A stretch of 44,160 nt of DNA from Betaproteobacteria bacterium (GCA_021413765.1 JAIOPT010000075.1:1-44160); one strand, 5' to 3'. Numbered from the stretch's first letter, positions 9,957-19,493 are shown. The notes: a model not told the origin generated them from the letters alone. Made by a program: numbers and translations.

Positions 9957-12536
9957 TCAGGGCATGCGCGGCATCAGTTTGCGCGCCACCTCGGTGGCCG
10001 ACAACGGTTTACTCGCCAGGAAGCCCTGGTACTGGTCGCAATTCAGTTCGCGCAATAACTCCAATTGATGGGGAGTTTCAACGCCTTCTGCGGTGACCCT
10101 CAACTTCAAGCTATGCGCCATCGAAATCATGGCTCCCACAATCGCGGCATCGTCAGCGTTGGTGTGAATGTCCTTCACAAAAATTCGATCGATCTTGAGC
10201 GTTTCAATAGGCAAATGCTTCAGGTAGCCCAGGCTTGAATAGCCGGTACCGAAGTCGTCGATCGCAATGCGCAGGCCCAACTCAGTGAGCTGTCGCAAGG
10301 TCGATGTCACTTCGTCGGTATTTTTCATCAAGCTGCCTTCGGTGATCTCAAACTCCAGCGCGCTGGCATCCACTTCCATTTCGAGCAGGATGGCAGCAAT
10401 GCGCTCGACGATGGTTTGGTGATGCACCTGGATGGCCGAAAGGTTGATGGCCAACGGCGGAACCGCAAGGCCGGCCGCGTTCCAGTTGCGGATTTGTGCA
10501 CAGGCGGTACGAATCACCCATTCACCAATCGGAACAATCAGTCCCGATGCCTCGGCCAGCGGAATGAACTGCGTCGGTAGCACCAATCCACGCTTGGGAT
10601 GCTGCCAGCGCAGCAGCACCTCCATGGTTTCGATTTTTCCGCTGGCCATGCCCATGATGGGTTGGAAGTTGAGCAAAAATTCACCGCGCTCTGCGGCGAT
10701 TCGCATGTCCGAGACCATTTCGTAGCGTTCGGCGACGAGCTCGTACATGTGCGGAGCAAAGAACATGTAGTGATTGCGCCCCGAGTCCTTCACCTGGTAC
10801 ATCGCCGAGTCGCTGTTCTTCAGCAAGGTGTCCGCGTCTTGACCGTCGTCGGGGAACAAAGCAATGCCGATGCTGGTTCCAATGCGTACCTCGTGGCCGT
10901 CCACAAAATACGGTAAGGCCAAGTGACGCTGCAGCCTCTCGGCCATCGCGCTGGCGCTGTGGGCATCTTCAAGGTTTGGCATAAAGACAATGAACTCATC
11001 ACCCCCTTGTCGCGCGACGGTGTCTTCCGTGCGTGCGCACGCCGTCAAGCGCTTGGCCACCTCCACCAGTACGTTGTCGCCGGTCTTGTGGCCCAACGAG
11101 TCATTGATGGCCTTGAACTGATCGAGATCGATAAACAGGACGGCTGCCAACGCGGCGGTACGTTTGCGACTCTCCAGAGACTGATGAATGCGGTCCAGCA
11201 GCAAGCTGCGGTTGGCCAATCCAGTCAGGCTGTCGTGGGTGGCCATGCGCAGCATGTCTTGTTCCGCGCGCTTGCGCTCAGTGATGTCGATGCGAATCGA
11301 GATATAGCGATGCACGCAACCTGCGGCATCTTTCAACGGCATGATGGTTGAGTCCACCCAGTACAAATCACCCGCCTTGTTGCGGTTGCAAATCGTGCCG
11401 CGCCAGATTTCGCCCCTCTTGAGCTTGGCCCACATCTGCGCGAAAAACTCCTTCCCGTGCGTGTGCGAGCTGAGTATGCGGTGATCTTGGCCGATCAGTT
11501 CTGCGCGATCAAAGCCGCTGATTTCGAGCAGCTTGTCGTTGACCTCCACGATCCTGCCCTGTCGATCTGCGACCGAAACGATCGCGTGCTGATCGATCGC
11601 TCGCATGTACGTGGACAGTTCTGTGTAAGCACGTTTGATACCTTGATTGGCTTGCAGCAGGGCGTTCGCCGAGCGAGTTTCAAGTTCGGCGCTCTTCAAC
11701 TGGTTCTCGGTTTCGCGAAGGCTGCGTTGCTGGCGCGCCAGTCGCCAATTGAACCAAAACATCGCTAAAAAGCTGGCCACCAGGATGCCAAAGATGAAGA
11801 CGGCCGTTTCATTGATCTGGCTGCCAGCGAGTTGCTCGGCCTTGTCCAGCGGAATGGTGATCGACAGCGCGCCCAGCAGTTGATGTTCTCGCCATTGCTT
11901 GCCAACAGGAACGCCATCGGCGACACGCCGTGCCACGACCTCAGGCGTGCTCTCGTAGCTGTTGTGGCACACCGCACACGACTGCTGCGAGGCCGGGTCG
12001 GCCGACAGATAGCGCAACACACGCCGCCCGTTGGTCTTCTCGATGCGTGAGACGGCCTTCCATTCGATGGCCGCGCTCGGCGCGGGGCTGTCCTGCGCTT
12101 CGAGTTGGGGCCAGGCCCAGCGCAGGAAATCGTCGGTCAATCCCTGAGTGGGTTCCAAGTTCCAACGGCTGACTGGTCGGTATTCGTACAGGCGGTCGGT
12201 GTTCTCCGAAGAGGCTCTGCCCACCATCTTCAGAAACTGCGCTGGAATAGGCACATGGCCAGGCATCGCGGCCGAATTGACGCTCGGCCCAAATCCGTCC
12301 TTGGACAACTTGCCGACAATCTCGCGCGCATACACCGAGCGCGCAGTGGCGGCTTGGCTGACCACAATCTCAGCTACCGTCAATGCTTGGTGCTCAATGG
12401 TGCTGTTGACCGCATGCCGGATCACCAAATAGGCGCACACGCAGGCCAGTGCGAACACACCAATCAAAACGGAGGCTGTGTGAACCTCACGAATCTTGCT
12501 ATAGGCGGTCATAAAGGATAGGAATTTCAAACGCAC
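9957..12536 (-). CDS. Membrane sensor with haem-type CxxCH domain, PAS, GGDEF and EAL domains
   Basis: An 859-residue cyclic-di-GMP signalling protein. Order: transmembrane helix about 24-40, periplasmic Tll0287-like (DUF3365) sensor with a c-type haem motif CAVCH at 187-191, second helix about 245-264, PAS about 315-420, GGDEF about 425-595 with an intact GGDEF at 511-515, and EAL about 605-855. The EAL signature reads EVLLR (639-643) rather than EALLR, keeping the catalytic Glu and Arg. NLS (698-700), DDFGTGYSS (760-768) and EGVE (817-820) are present, so phosphodiesterase activity is plausible. The family suggests a redox or gas input through haem; that is inference. It stands alone, convergent with the Sel1 gene. 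Confidence 0.93.
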   Translation of the reverse strand: MRLKFLSFMTAYSKIREVHTASVLIGVFALACVCAYLVIRHAVNSTIEHQALTVAEIVVSQAATARSVYAREIVGKLSKDGFGPSVNSAAMPGHVPIPAQFLKMVGRASSENTDRLYEYRPVSRWNLEPTQGLTDDFLRWAWPQLEAQDSPAPSAAIEWKAVSRIEKTNGRRVLRYLSADPASQQSCAVCHNSYESTPEVVARRVADGVPVGKQWREHQLLGALSITIPLDKAEQLAGSQINETAVFIFGILVASFLAMFWFNWRLARQQRSLRETENQLKSAELETRSANALLQANQGIKRAYTELSTYMRAIDQHAIVSVADRQGRIVEVNDKLLEISGFDRAELIGQDHRILSSHTHGKEFFAQMWAKLKRGEIWRGTICNRNKAGDLYWVDSTIMPLKDAAGCVHRYISIRIDITERKRAEQDMLRMATHDSLTGLANRSLLLDRIHQSLESRKRTAALAAVLFIDLDQFKAINDSLGHKTGDNVLVEVAKRLTACARTEDTVARQGGDEFIVFMPNLEDAHSASAMAERLQRHLALPYFVDGHEVRIGTSIGIALFPDDGQDADTLLKNSDSAMYQVKDSGRNHYMFFAPHMYELVAERYEMVSDMRIAAERGEFLLNFQPIMGMASGKIETMEVLLRWQHPKRGLVLPTQFIPLAEASGLIVPIGEWVIRTACAQIRNWNAAGLAVPPLAINLSAIQVHHQTIVERIAAILLEMEVDASALEFEITEGSLMKNTDEVTSTLRQLTELGLRIAIDDFGTGYSSLGYLKHLPIETLKIDRIFVKDIHTNADDAAIVGAMISMAHSLKLRVTAEGVETPHQLELLRELNCDQYQGFLASKPLSATEVARKLMPRMP

Positions 12537-12770
12537 AATTCTAAAGTATCCACAATCGCCACACTCCGGTCAATGCCAATTTTTCTCATTGAACTCCCAC
12601 AGAAAACCCGGATTGCGTCTGATCCACACGCAAAAAGGCAAGAATTTTTCGCCACTCACTGAAAATTTCTCCCGCACCGAACTGAACGCACAAGCCCACC
12701 CATGGCGAAGAAAAATTTCTCGTCACTAAGCGATGCTCTGATCGAACTCGAACTGCGGTGCAGGTATGAA
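12537..12770. other. Upstream region of the GGDEF/EAL gene, no gene seen
   Basis: About 230 bases with no convincing reading frame. It holds three similar AT-rich stretches around GAATTTTTCGCCACTCACTG, GAAAATTTCTC and GAAAAATTTCTCGTCACT. These may be a local repeat in the promoter region of the leftward gene; no promoter can be assigned with confidence. Confidence 0.4.
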
Positions 12771-13051
12771 ATTTACAGTACTTTAATTGCCAGCATCCAA
12801 CCTAACAAGATCCCACCAGCTGACGCGAACAGGCCACTCAATGCACCCAGCACGGCAAACTCGGTTATGTGCAGTCGTCGCAAATAGCGGCTGTCGCCCC
12901 CCAATGTGCGCACCTGATGAATGCGTTCATCTTGCGTAGCGAGCAGCGCAGCATATAGCACCGCCAAACCGCTCAGCAGGGTAAACAGGAAGACCGCGCT
13001 CATGGTTTTGTATCTGATCCATGATTTGGCGGACTTGCTCGAACATCGCAT
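12771..13051 (-). pseudogene. Broken partial copy of the downstream FtsX-like ABC permease gene
   Basis: This 281-base segment is a diverged copy of 15871-16162 within the intact permease gene, in the same orientation. Most of the encoded peptide, such as FLFTLLSGLAVLYAALLATQ, is shared. Two deletions are visible against the parent: nine bases after GTGCGC (near 12911), which removes three residues, and two bases in GGTTTTGGCTATCTG (near 13010), which breaks the frame. Homology stops at both ends without an obvious IS end. It covers only the region before the last transmembrane helix, so it cannot work as a transporter. Confidence 0.85.
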
Positions 13052-13224
13052 AAGGTTTGGGGTGTTCTTCCCTAAAAAATTGGTTTGGCGTAATGACTCG
13101 ATGATTTGATTCCCTTGTGGGATGCACAGGCTGATACACAAGGTGATTTGCCTGGTGACTCATCTAATGATTCAACACCGGATTAATCTATACTCTCTCA
13201 TCTGCCCACAAAAGTGCATTGCTA

Positions 13225-14166
13225 ATGAAATCCAACACCTTTTTACCTTTACAGCTTGTTGCCGTCGGCATTGCCTTGGTTGCGTGCCAAACCACCGCCC
13301 CGGAATCATCAACAGCTGCACAGCCTGGAGTTTTATCCCAATCGGCATCCACACCGGCACCTCCCAAGCCGCCACGACCGATTAAAATCGGTTTGGTCCT
13401 GGGTGGCGGCGCGGCACGCGGGTTTGCCCACATTGGCGTAATAAAAACACTTGAATTACAAGGCATTGTGCCCGACATCGTGGTTGGCACCAGTGCCGGT
13501 AGTGTGGTCGGCGCGCTGTATGCTGCGGGCAACAGCGGGTTCGCTTTGCAAAAAATGGCAATTGACATGGATGAGGCCGGCATTACCGACTGGACCGTGC
13601 CGTTCTTTGCCAAGTCAGTCGGTGTACTAAAAGGCGAAGCGCTACAAAACTACGTAAACAAGGCCATTGGTAACCTGACGATTGAAAAAATGAAAATCCC
13701 CTTCGGTGCGGTGGCAACTGACCTAAACACGGGCACCTCGATATTATTTCGGCGCGGCAACACCGGCTTGGCCGTACGCGCCTCATCTTCGGTGCCGGGG
13801 ATATTTCAAGCAGTCAAGATTGGCGATCACAACTATGTTGATGGGGGCCTGGTGTCACCGGTACCCGTTCAATATGCCCGTGAAATGGGGGCTGACTTCG
13901 TGATCGCGGTGAATATTTCCACGCTACCCGAGGCGCAGGCTACCAGCAGTTCGCTGGAAGTATTGCTGCAAACCTTTACCATCATGGGGCAGAGTATCAA
14001 CCGGCACGAATTGAGGGGCGCGGATGTGGTCATTTCCCCCAGTTTGTCGAAGATGAAATCCAACGATTTTCAGGGACGCAACCTCGCCATACTGGCCGGG
14101 GAGGAGGCAACCATCTCGGTCATGGCGTCACTCAAGCAAAAATTGAAAGCGCGACGGGAGCCGTGA
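13225..14166 (+). CDS. Patatin-like phospholipase, predicted lipoprotein
   Basis: A 313-residue patatin-family acyl hydrolase. The oxyanion loop GGGAARG (60-66), the nucleophile elbow GTSAG with Ser90, and the catalytic DGG with Asp206 are all present, so the Ser-Asp dyad is intact. The N-terminus (MKSNTFLPLQLVAVG) leads to a lipobox LVAC with Cys21, followed by a Thr/Pro-rich linker, so it is probably lipid-anchored on the periplasmic side. The frame extends to a TTG at 13219, but ATG 13225 gives the proper signal peptide. A TATACT element at 13189-13194 is a possible -10 box. The family resembles RssA/YlbK-type proteins; the substrate is unknown. Confidence 0.9.
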   Translation: MKSNTFLPLQLVAVGIALVACQTTAPESSTAAQPGVLSQSASTPAPPKPPRPIKIGLVLGGGAARGFAHIGVIKTLELQGIVPDIVVGTSAGSVVGALYAAGNSGFALQKMAIDMDEAGITDWTVPFFAKSVGVLKGEALQNYVNKAIGNLTIEKMKIPFGAVATDLNTGTSILFRRGNTGLAVRASSSVPGIFQAVKIGDHNYVDGGLVSPVPVQYAREMGADFVIAVNISTLPEAQATSSSLEVLLQTFTIMGQSINRHELRGADVVISPSLSKMKSNDFQGRNLAILAGEEATISVMASLKQKLKARREP

Positions 14167-14207
14167 ACGGTTTGTAATAAAGGAATTGGGCTGGAAAAGG
14201 TCAGGTG

Positions 14208-14260
14208 TGTAGTGATCAATGTAGCAGTCAAATAATTTCGGACACACCAATAGGTTTTTT
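14208..14260. mobile_element. Solo ends of an IS3-type element
   Basis: The stretch TGTAGCAGTCAAATAATTTC at 14220 continues as GGACACACCAATAGG and matches, with few changes, the IS end at 39944. Just before it, TGTAGTGATCAA at 14208-14219 looks like a second short copy of the same terminus. No transposase frame follows, so these are scars of one or two past insertions downstream of the patatin gene. Confidence 0.6.
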
Positions 14261-14282
14261 TACTTGTCCTGAACGAAACTTG

Positions 14283-14322
14283 ATCTGACAGTCACTTCGA
14301 TCAAATCGGGTAACTGTCAGAT
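14283..14322. repeat. 10-bp inverted repeat between patatin and porin genes
   Basis: ATCTGACAGT at 14283-14292 pairs exactly with ACTGTCAGAT at 14313-14322 across a 20-base loop. It lies between two convergent genes but has no T run, so it is more likely a remnant of mobile DNA or a protein site than an intrinsic terminator. Confidence 0.4.
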
Positions 14323-14355
14323 GATGTCGCAACTACTACACTGCCGGTGATATCA

Positions 14356-15441
14356 CTAAAAACTTACAGCCAATGCCGTCGTCATGAATGTTTCGCTATT
14401 AACCATATTATTATTCTTTGTAAAAACGGCATCTTTGCTATTGAATCTTCGAATCTCTCCTCTCCACACAATATTATTTGCTATGGCATAGTCAACATTG
14501 GTTGAAAAGCCCCAGGTTTTAAAACCATTGGGAGTACCCGTTGAGATAATGACGCCATTTTGATCATCATAATATTCAGCTCTTACAGCGACAGCAGTTT
14601 TTGCTGTTGGCGTATACCTTAAAATAAAGGACGGGTTAACCCAAGTATTCATGGCCGACGAACCCTTGTTTTTTTGCTCGGTACCGATATCAAAACCCAA
14701 TATTGCGGCAAACTGATTATCCAACTGAAAAATCCCATAAACATTGTTGAAATAACGCATTTTCTTGTTGTAATCGGGTTTATCGTTTCCAACAAATGTA
14801 CTCCAGTTCAACGTTAGCTTCGCAGACGGTTTATATGTAACCTGAGTACCAAATGAAGGGGAAGAATTCCCCTCCACACGCCGAATATGCTGCCAACCAT
14901 TCAGAACTAATGCACTCACAAACCATACGTCATTCTCTGATGTATAACCAATTTTGGCGCCAGTTTCATAATAAGGTGTGTTATCTGCTGATAAGCTTCT
15001 GGTCAAAGTCCAATTGTCTTTACCAACCGCACTTTCAAAACCTATATGTGAAGAAAAGACACCGGCATCAAGCCATAGGTTATCGTTTTTAGAAAGCTTC
15101 AGGCCAACATTGCCTTCATAGATATTATTCAACACGCCAGGCTCAGATGCATAATTGGAATTCATATAGCTACCACCAGCTAATGCGAGATTAGCCCTGA
15201 CACTCTCTGTGTTGTACGATCCTTTCACATAAGCCAAATTTACTGAAACTTCATTATTTTTGTTATAGCTGTAAATAAATGATGGCTTAGTGTTATCGAT
15301 GGGTTTATTAAAATCGTAGCTATAGTATGCTTCAGCATAACCGCTAATGGTTAACGCGGCATCTGGAGCTTTTTCTTCCCCGTATGCAAAGCTGCCTGCA
15401 AGTGTAGATATCACTGCGATAGTGATAATTAGTTTTTTCAT
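14356..15441 (-). CDS. Outer-membrane beta-barrel protein (porin, BBP2-like)
   Basis: A 361-residue protein with a clean signal peptide (MKKLIITIAVISTLAG, cleavage about after FAYG) followed by alternating amphipathic strands rich in Tyr, Trp and Asn. It ends in a Phe (ALAVSF), the usual beta-barrel assembly signal. The opening strand ISGYAEAYYSYDFNKP and the block LWLDAGVFSSHIGFES match the OmpL-like beta-barrel porin-2 family. The frame extends 19 codons further upstream, but the Met at 15441 begins the signal peptide, so that start is used. The gene is more AT-rich than its neighbours and stands alone. What passes through the pore is unknown. Confidence 0.82.
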   Translation of the reverse strand: MKKLIITIAVISTLAGSFAYGEEKAPDAALTISGYAEAYYSYDFNKPIDNTKPSFIYSYNKNNEVSVNLAYVKGSYNTESVRANLALAGGSYMNSNYASEPGVLNNIYEGNVGLKLSKNDNLWLDAGVFSSHIGFESAVGKDNWTLTRSLSADNTPYYETGAKIGYTSENDVWFVSALVLNGWQHIRRVEGNSSPSFGTQVTYKPSAKLTLNWSTFVGNDKPDYNKKMRYFNNVYGIFQLDNQFAAILGFDIGTEQKNKGSSAMNTWVNPSFILRYTPTAKTAVAVRAEYYDDQNGVIISTGTPNGFKTWGFSTNVDYAIANNIVWRGEIRRFNSKDAVFTKNNNMVNSETFMTTALAVSF

Positions 15442-15737
15442 GGAATCATCTTGACTAATACGTTTATTTTTACAAGTTTTGCACAATCGCAAAAGCACTT
15501 TTCAAAAGCTAATATCCGAAGGGTGAGGCGGGAAGGGCAATCACAGTGAGCTCGCTCACTCCAGATGGGCTCGGTACTGGCTTTTAAAAGGCTATATCGA
15601 ATTACCTATAGATACTCTCTTGCTCTTCAGATAGATGAGAGCAAACTAGCAGTTGACGTGACACTTAGTCCGAGGAGATTATTCGTTTCGTACGTCAGTC
15701 CAGCTTCAGTGCTATTCATCAATTTCCACGTCTTTGC

Positions 15738-18200
15738 TTAAACAGATTGCAACACCTGTAACGGCGACATCTGCGCCACGCGCCGCGTAGCTAACCATCC
15801 GGCCAAGGTCACCGTAACAATCCCGCCGCCCACGCCAACCAACCAGATTAACGCGCTCGAATGATAAGGAATTTCCAGTACTTTGATTGCCAGCACCCAG
15901 CCTAGCAAAACCCCACCTGCTGCTGCGAACAGGCCACTCAATGCACCTAGCACGGCAAATTCGGTCAGGTGCAATCGTCGCAAATAGCGGCTGTCGGCCC
16001 CCAATGTGCGCAGGATGGCGGCCTGATGAATGCGTTCATCTTGCGTAGCGAGCAGCGCAGCGTATAGCACCGCCAAGCCGCTCAGCAGCGTAAACAGAAA
16101 GACCGCGCTCATGGTTTTGGCTATCTGATCCATGATTTGGCGGACTTGTTCGATCACCGCATCTGTATCTATCAGCAACAGGTTAGGGAAGGCTTTGATC
16201 AACGCATCGCTTGCCTGCGCCTTATCAACTGGCAAATAGAAGCTGGTCAGGTAGCTGGCCGGAAAATCTTTCAGCATATCGGGCGCAGTGATTACGTAAA
16301 AATTCACCTGCATGGAATCCCACTGTACCTTGCGCAGGTTTGCCACTTGAGCGCTGAACGAGCTGCCCGCCACGTCGTAAGTCAGGGTGTCGCCCATGTT
16401 GATACCCAATGTTTTGGCTATGCCCTCCTCCACCGACAACACCGATGACGCGCCCTGCCCCCACCATGCACCCTGTACCAAGGCATTATCATTTGGCAAA
16501 TGATCTGACCAGGATAAATTGAACTCGCGTTCCACAAGCGCACGGGCACGCGCCTCGGGGTAATCATTCCCGCTGATCGGGTGGTTATTGATTGCTATCA
16601 GCCGCCCACGCACCATGGGAAACAATTGTGGCGCAGGTAATTGCTGCTGCGTGAAGAAATTTTTTATCGCGGCGCGTTGATCGGGCTGGATGTTGACGAT
16701 AAAGCGATTCGGCGCATCCGGCGGCATGCGGCTACGCCAGCTTTCCAACAGGTCGGCACGCACAAAGGTAAGCAGCAGCAAGGCCATGCCACCTAAACTT
16801 AGTGCCACAATTTGCAGCGCATTAGTACGCCCGTGCCTGGCCAAATTCGCAAAGGCGTGACTTCCGCGCAAGGGTAGCCAGGTCAAAGTGCGTACGGCAA
16901 GCCATGCCAGCAGACCAAACAACAGCATGCCACCTATCAAGCCAGCCAACACGGTCAAGCCCAGCTTGAGTGAACCGGCCTGCCAAAGAAATAGCACGCT
17001 CAAAACAGCAGCACCTGACACATACAACAAGCCTGTACGCGCCGGGGGCATACCCAATTCACGGCGGATAACGCGTAACGGCGACACTCTTTTCAACTGC
17101 CACAACGGCAAAAAAGCAAACCCAAGCAGAAGCGCCATGCCGCTGGCTGCAGCCTTCCACAATGGCAGCCAGCCCGGCGGAGGCAAAGCAGCTTCACGCA
17201 TGGTCTCAATGGACTGCACCAGTGCAGATTGAGCCGCGTAACCGAGCAAGCCACCCAACAATATGGCAAATACGCCCAGCAGCAAAAACTGATACATAAA
17301 GATGCGCATTACCTGCGCCTGCGTTGCCCCCAAACAGCGCATCATGGCGCAGGTGTCAAGATGGCGCATGATGAAATGGCTCGCGGCCAGCGCCATAGCC
17401 ACACCTGCCAGCACTACAGCAGTCAGCGCCGCCAGCCCTAAAAAATGTTCGGCACGCTCCAGCGCAGTTCTAATTTCCGGACGAGCATCGCGCACGTCCT
17501 CCAATTTTTCACCCACCACCAGCCGTCCTTTCAGCCAGGCACGCAAGTTGGCAAGCTGTGCCGAATCACCCGCGAACAGTATTCTGTAGCTGATACGGCT
17601 ACCAGGTTGGATCAGGCCGCTAGCAGGCAGATCGGCAGCATTTATCAACACACGCGGTGCAAAACTGGCAAAGCCGACAGACTGATCCACGTCGCGTACC
17701 ACGCGCGCAGCCACGCGCAGACGCAGTGCGCCGATAACAACTTCATTGCCAAGCTGCAATCCCATGCGTTGCAGCAAACGCTTATCCACCCACACCGTGC
17801 CGGGTGCGGGTATGCCTTGCGCGACATGTTGCGTGCCATCGTCAATGAAAATTTTGCCGCGCAGCGGATAGCCTTCTTCCACAGCCTGAATTTCCGCCAG
17901 CACGTTTTGTTGGCCGTAAACCACCATGCTGGGAAAAGTCGCAACCTCGACCACGCGCAGACCCCGTTGCAGCGCGGCTGCCCGATAAGCTGGCGGGAAT
18001 GGATGCGTGGCGACAAGGCGCAGATCGGCACCCAAAAGGCTAGTAGCTTCCTGCTGCAGGGCCAGGCCAACCCGGTTGGCAAACAGCCCCACGGTAGCAA
18101 TGCTACCCACTGCCAACACCAAAGCGATAAGCAGCACGCGCCATTCCCCAGTGCGCCAGTCCCGCCGCAGCATGAGCCATGACAGATGCAATGTATTCAC
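15738..18200 (-). CDS. ybbP: ABC transporter permease, FtsX/YbbP-like
   Basis: An 820-residue permease with two FtsX-like domains. A first helix near residues 24-42 is followed by a large periplasmic region (about 45-245), three helices around 255-370, further helices near 395-450, a second extracytoplasmic region, and three helices at the C-terminus including FLFTLLSGLAVLYAALLATQ. The start is GTG at 18200, overlapping the stop of the ATPase gene by four bases (GTGA). The long upstream extension of the frame lies within ybbA. With ybbA and tesA it forms the widespread ybbA-ybbP/tesA neighbourhood, thought to handle lipid or lipoprotein-like substrates at the inner membrane; the substrate here is inference. 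A broken copy of its 3' part lies at 12771-13051. Confidence 0.92.
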   Translation of the reverse strand: MNTLHLSWLMLRRDWRTGEWRVLLIALVLAVGSIATVGLFANRVGLALQQEATSLLGADLRLVATHPFPPAYRAAALQRGLRVVEVATFPSMVVYGQQNVLAEIQAVEEGYPLRGKIFIDDGTQHVAQGIPAPGTVWVDKRLLQRMGLQLGNEVVIGALRLRVAARVVRDVDQSVGFASFAPRVLINAADLPASGLIQPGSRISYRILFAGDSAQLANLRAWLKGRLVVGEKLEDVRDARPEIRTALERAEHFLGLAALTAVVLAGVAMALAASHFIMRHLDTCAMMRCLGATQAQVMRIFMYQFLLLGVFAILLGGLLGYAAQSALVQSIETMREAALPPPGWLPLWKAAASGMALLLGFAFLPLWQLKRVSPLRVIRRELGMPPARTGLLYVSGAAVLSVLFLWQAGSLKLGLTVLAGLIGGMLLFGLLAWLAVRTLTWLPLRGSHAFANLARHGRTNALQIVALSLGGMALLLLTFVRADLLESWRSRMPPDAPNRFIVNIQPDQRAAIKNFFTQQQLPAPQLFPMVRGRLIAINNHPISGNDYPEARARALVEREFNLSWSDHLPNDNALVQGAWWGQGASSVLSVEEGIAKTLGINMGDTLTYDVAGSSFSAQVANLRKVQWDSMQVNFYVITAPDMLKDFPASYLTSFYLPVDKAQASDALIKAFPNLLLIDTDAVIEQVRQIMDQIAKTMSAVFLFTLLSGLAVLYAALLATQDERIHQAAILRTLGADSRYLRRLHLTEFAVLGALSGLFAAAGGVLLGWVLAIKVLEIPYHSSALIWLVGVGGGIVTVTLAGWLATRRVAQMSPLQVLQSV

Positions 18201-18865
18201 GGCACAATCCGCCCTGCCGCCAAGTGCAACTGCCGACCACACTGTTGCGCCAGCACTTCATCATGAGTAACTAATATAAGCGTGGTGCCCTGCGCGCCGT
18301 TTAACTCCAGCATCAGATCAATGATCTGGCCGCCAGTGGCGGCGTCGAGATTACCCGTGGGTTCGTCTGCGAACAGGATTTTCGGCTGCACGACAAACGC
18401 ACGCGCCATCGCCACGCGCTGTTGCTCGCCGCCAGACAAATGCTTGGGTAAATGACTCAGGCGCGCGGCCAGTCCCACGCGCTGCAAGGCAGCTGTTGCT
18501 CGCTCGCGCGCGTCGGACGCGCCGTGTAATTCCAGCGGCAACATCACGTTTTCCAGCGCAGTCAAAGCTGGCAGCAACTGAAATGATTGGAAAACAAAAC
18601 CTGCCAGACGACCACGTAAACGCGCGCGTTCATCCTCATCAAAAGAAAAAATATCTACCCCGTCGAGGTACACTGTACCGCTAGTAGGCACATCCAGTCC
18701 GGCTAACAGTCCCAGCAGAGTAGACTTACCGGAGCCGGACGCACCCAGAATAGCAAGGCTGTCACCCGGCTCGACGGAAAAACTAACCTCGTGCAAGATA
18801 ACAAGAGGCTGTCCACCACTTTCTACTTGCTTACCCAGATTCATTGCCCGCAAAATAGACACCAT
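18197..18865 (-). CDS. ybbA: ABC transporter ATP-binding protein, YbbA/LolD-like
   Basis: A 222-residue ATPase of the MacB/LolD/YbbA type. Walker A GASGSGKST (41-49), signature LSGGE (143-147), Walker B ILFADE (163-168) and the H-loop His201 are all intact. It powers the permease encoded directly downstream, with which it overlaps by four bases. The chosen ATG at 18865 shares two bases with the ATG of divergent tesA (18864). An internal ATG at 18844 would remove that overlap and cannot be ruled out, since no clear ribosome site favours either. Confidence 0.94.
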   Translation of the reverse strand: MVSILRAMNLGKQVESGGQPLVILHEVSFSVEPGDSLAILGASGSGKSTLLGLLAGLDVPTSGTVYLDGVDIFSFDEDERARLRGRLAGFVFQSFQLLPALTALENVMLPLELHGASDARERATAALQRVGLAARLSHLPKHLSGGEQQRVAMARAFVVQPKILFADEPTGNLDAATGGQIIDLMLELNGAQGTTLILVTHDEVLAQQCGRQLHLAAGRIVP

Positions 18866-19493
18866 GAAATTTCCTACTTTCTTTCAATCAGTTTTATTAT
18901 GTGTGTGTTGCCTGCTGTCTGGGGTGAGTGGCGCGCAACAACAAACCATACTGGTTTTTGGCGATAGTCTATCGGCGGCGTATGGCATTCCACGGGCATC
19001 GGGTTGGGTCAACCTGTTGCAGCAAGAGTTACAACGCAGCCATCCACAATATAAAGTTGTTAACGCCAGCATCAGCGGCGAAACAACCATTGGCGGACGG
19101 CAGCGCATTGCCCAAGCCTTGCGTCAGCACTCCCCCAACATTGTCATTCTGGAACTGGGTGCCAATGACGGCCTGCGCGGCACGCCTATCGCCGATATCG
19201 AAAGTAATCTCAGCGCTATTATCCAACAATCACGCCAAGGCAACAGAAAAGTGCTGTTAGTGGGAATTCAGTTACCGCCCAATTATGGCAAAAACTACAC
19301 GGATCAATTCAAGGCGCTCTTTTCCCGGCTGGCGCAGCGTCACCATATAGAGCTTGTTCCGTTCATGCTTGAAAATGTTTTGCCGGACCAATTTCAGGCC
19401 GACAACTTGCACCCCATAGCGTCGGCGCAAGCGCAAATCCTCCAAACTATTCTGGCCAAGCTGAAACCTCTATTGAAGGCGAACCATTTATAA
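18864..19493 (+). CDS. tesA: Arylesterase / acyl-CoA thioesterase I, SGNH family
   Basis: A 209-residue periplasmic esterase. The signal peptide (hydrophobic LLCVCCLLSG, cleavage about after VSGA) precedes the SGNH blocks: VFGDSLSAAYG with nucleophile Ser35, the Gly of block II, GANDG of block III, and DNLHP near the C-terminus with the Asp and His of the triad. All catalytic parts are present and the length is typical. It is divergent from ybbA, as in many proteobacteria. No ribosome site is evident before the ATG, which overlaps the ybbA start codon. Confidence 0.95.
   Translation: MKFPTFFQSVLLCVCCLLSGVSGAQQQTILVFGDSLSAAYGIPRASGWVNLLQQELQRSHPQYKVVNASISGETTIGGRQRIAQALRQHSPNIVILELGANDGLRGTPIADIESNLSAIIQQSRQGNRKVLLVGIQLPPNYGKNYTDQFKALFSRLAQRHHIELVPFMLENVLPDQFQADNLHPIASAQAQILQTILAKLKPLLKANHL

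Noticed and set aside
12702-12887. 61-codon plus-strand frame between the GGDEF/EAL gene and the patatin gene
   Set aside because: Its second half is antisense to the permease fragment and the peptide has no family features.
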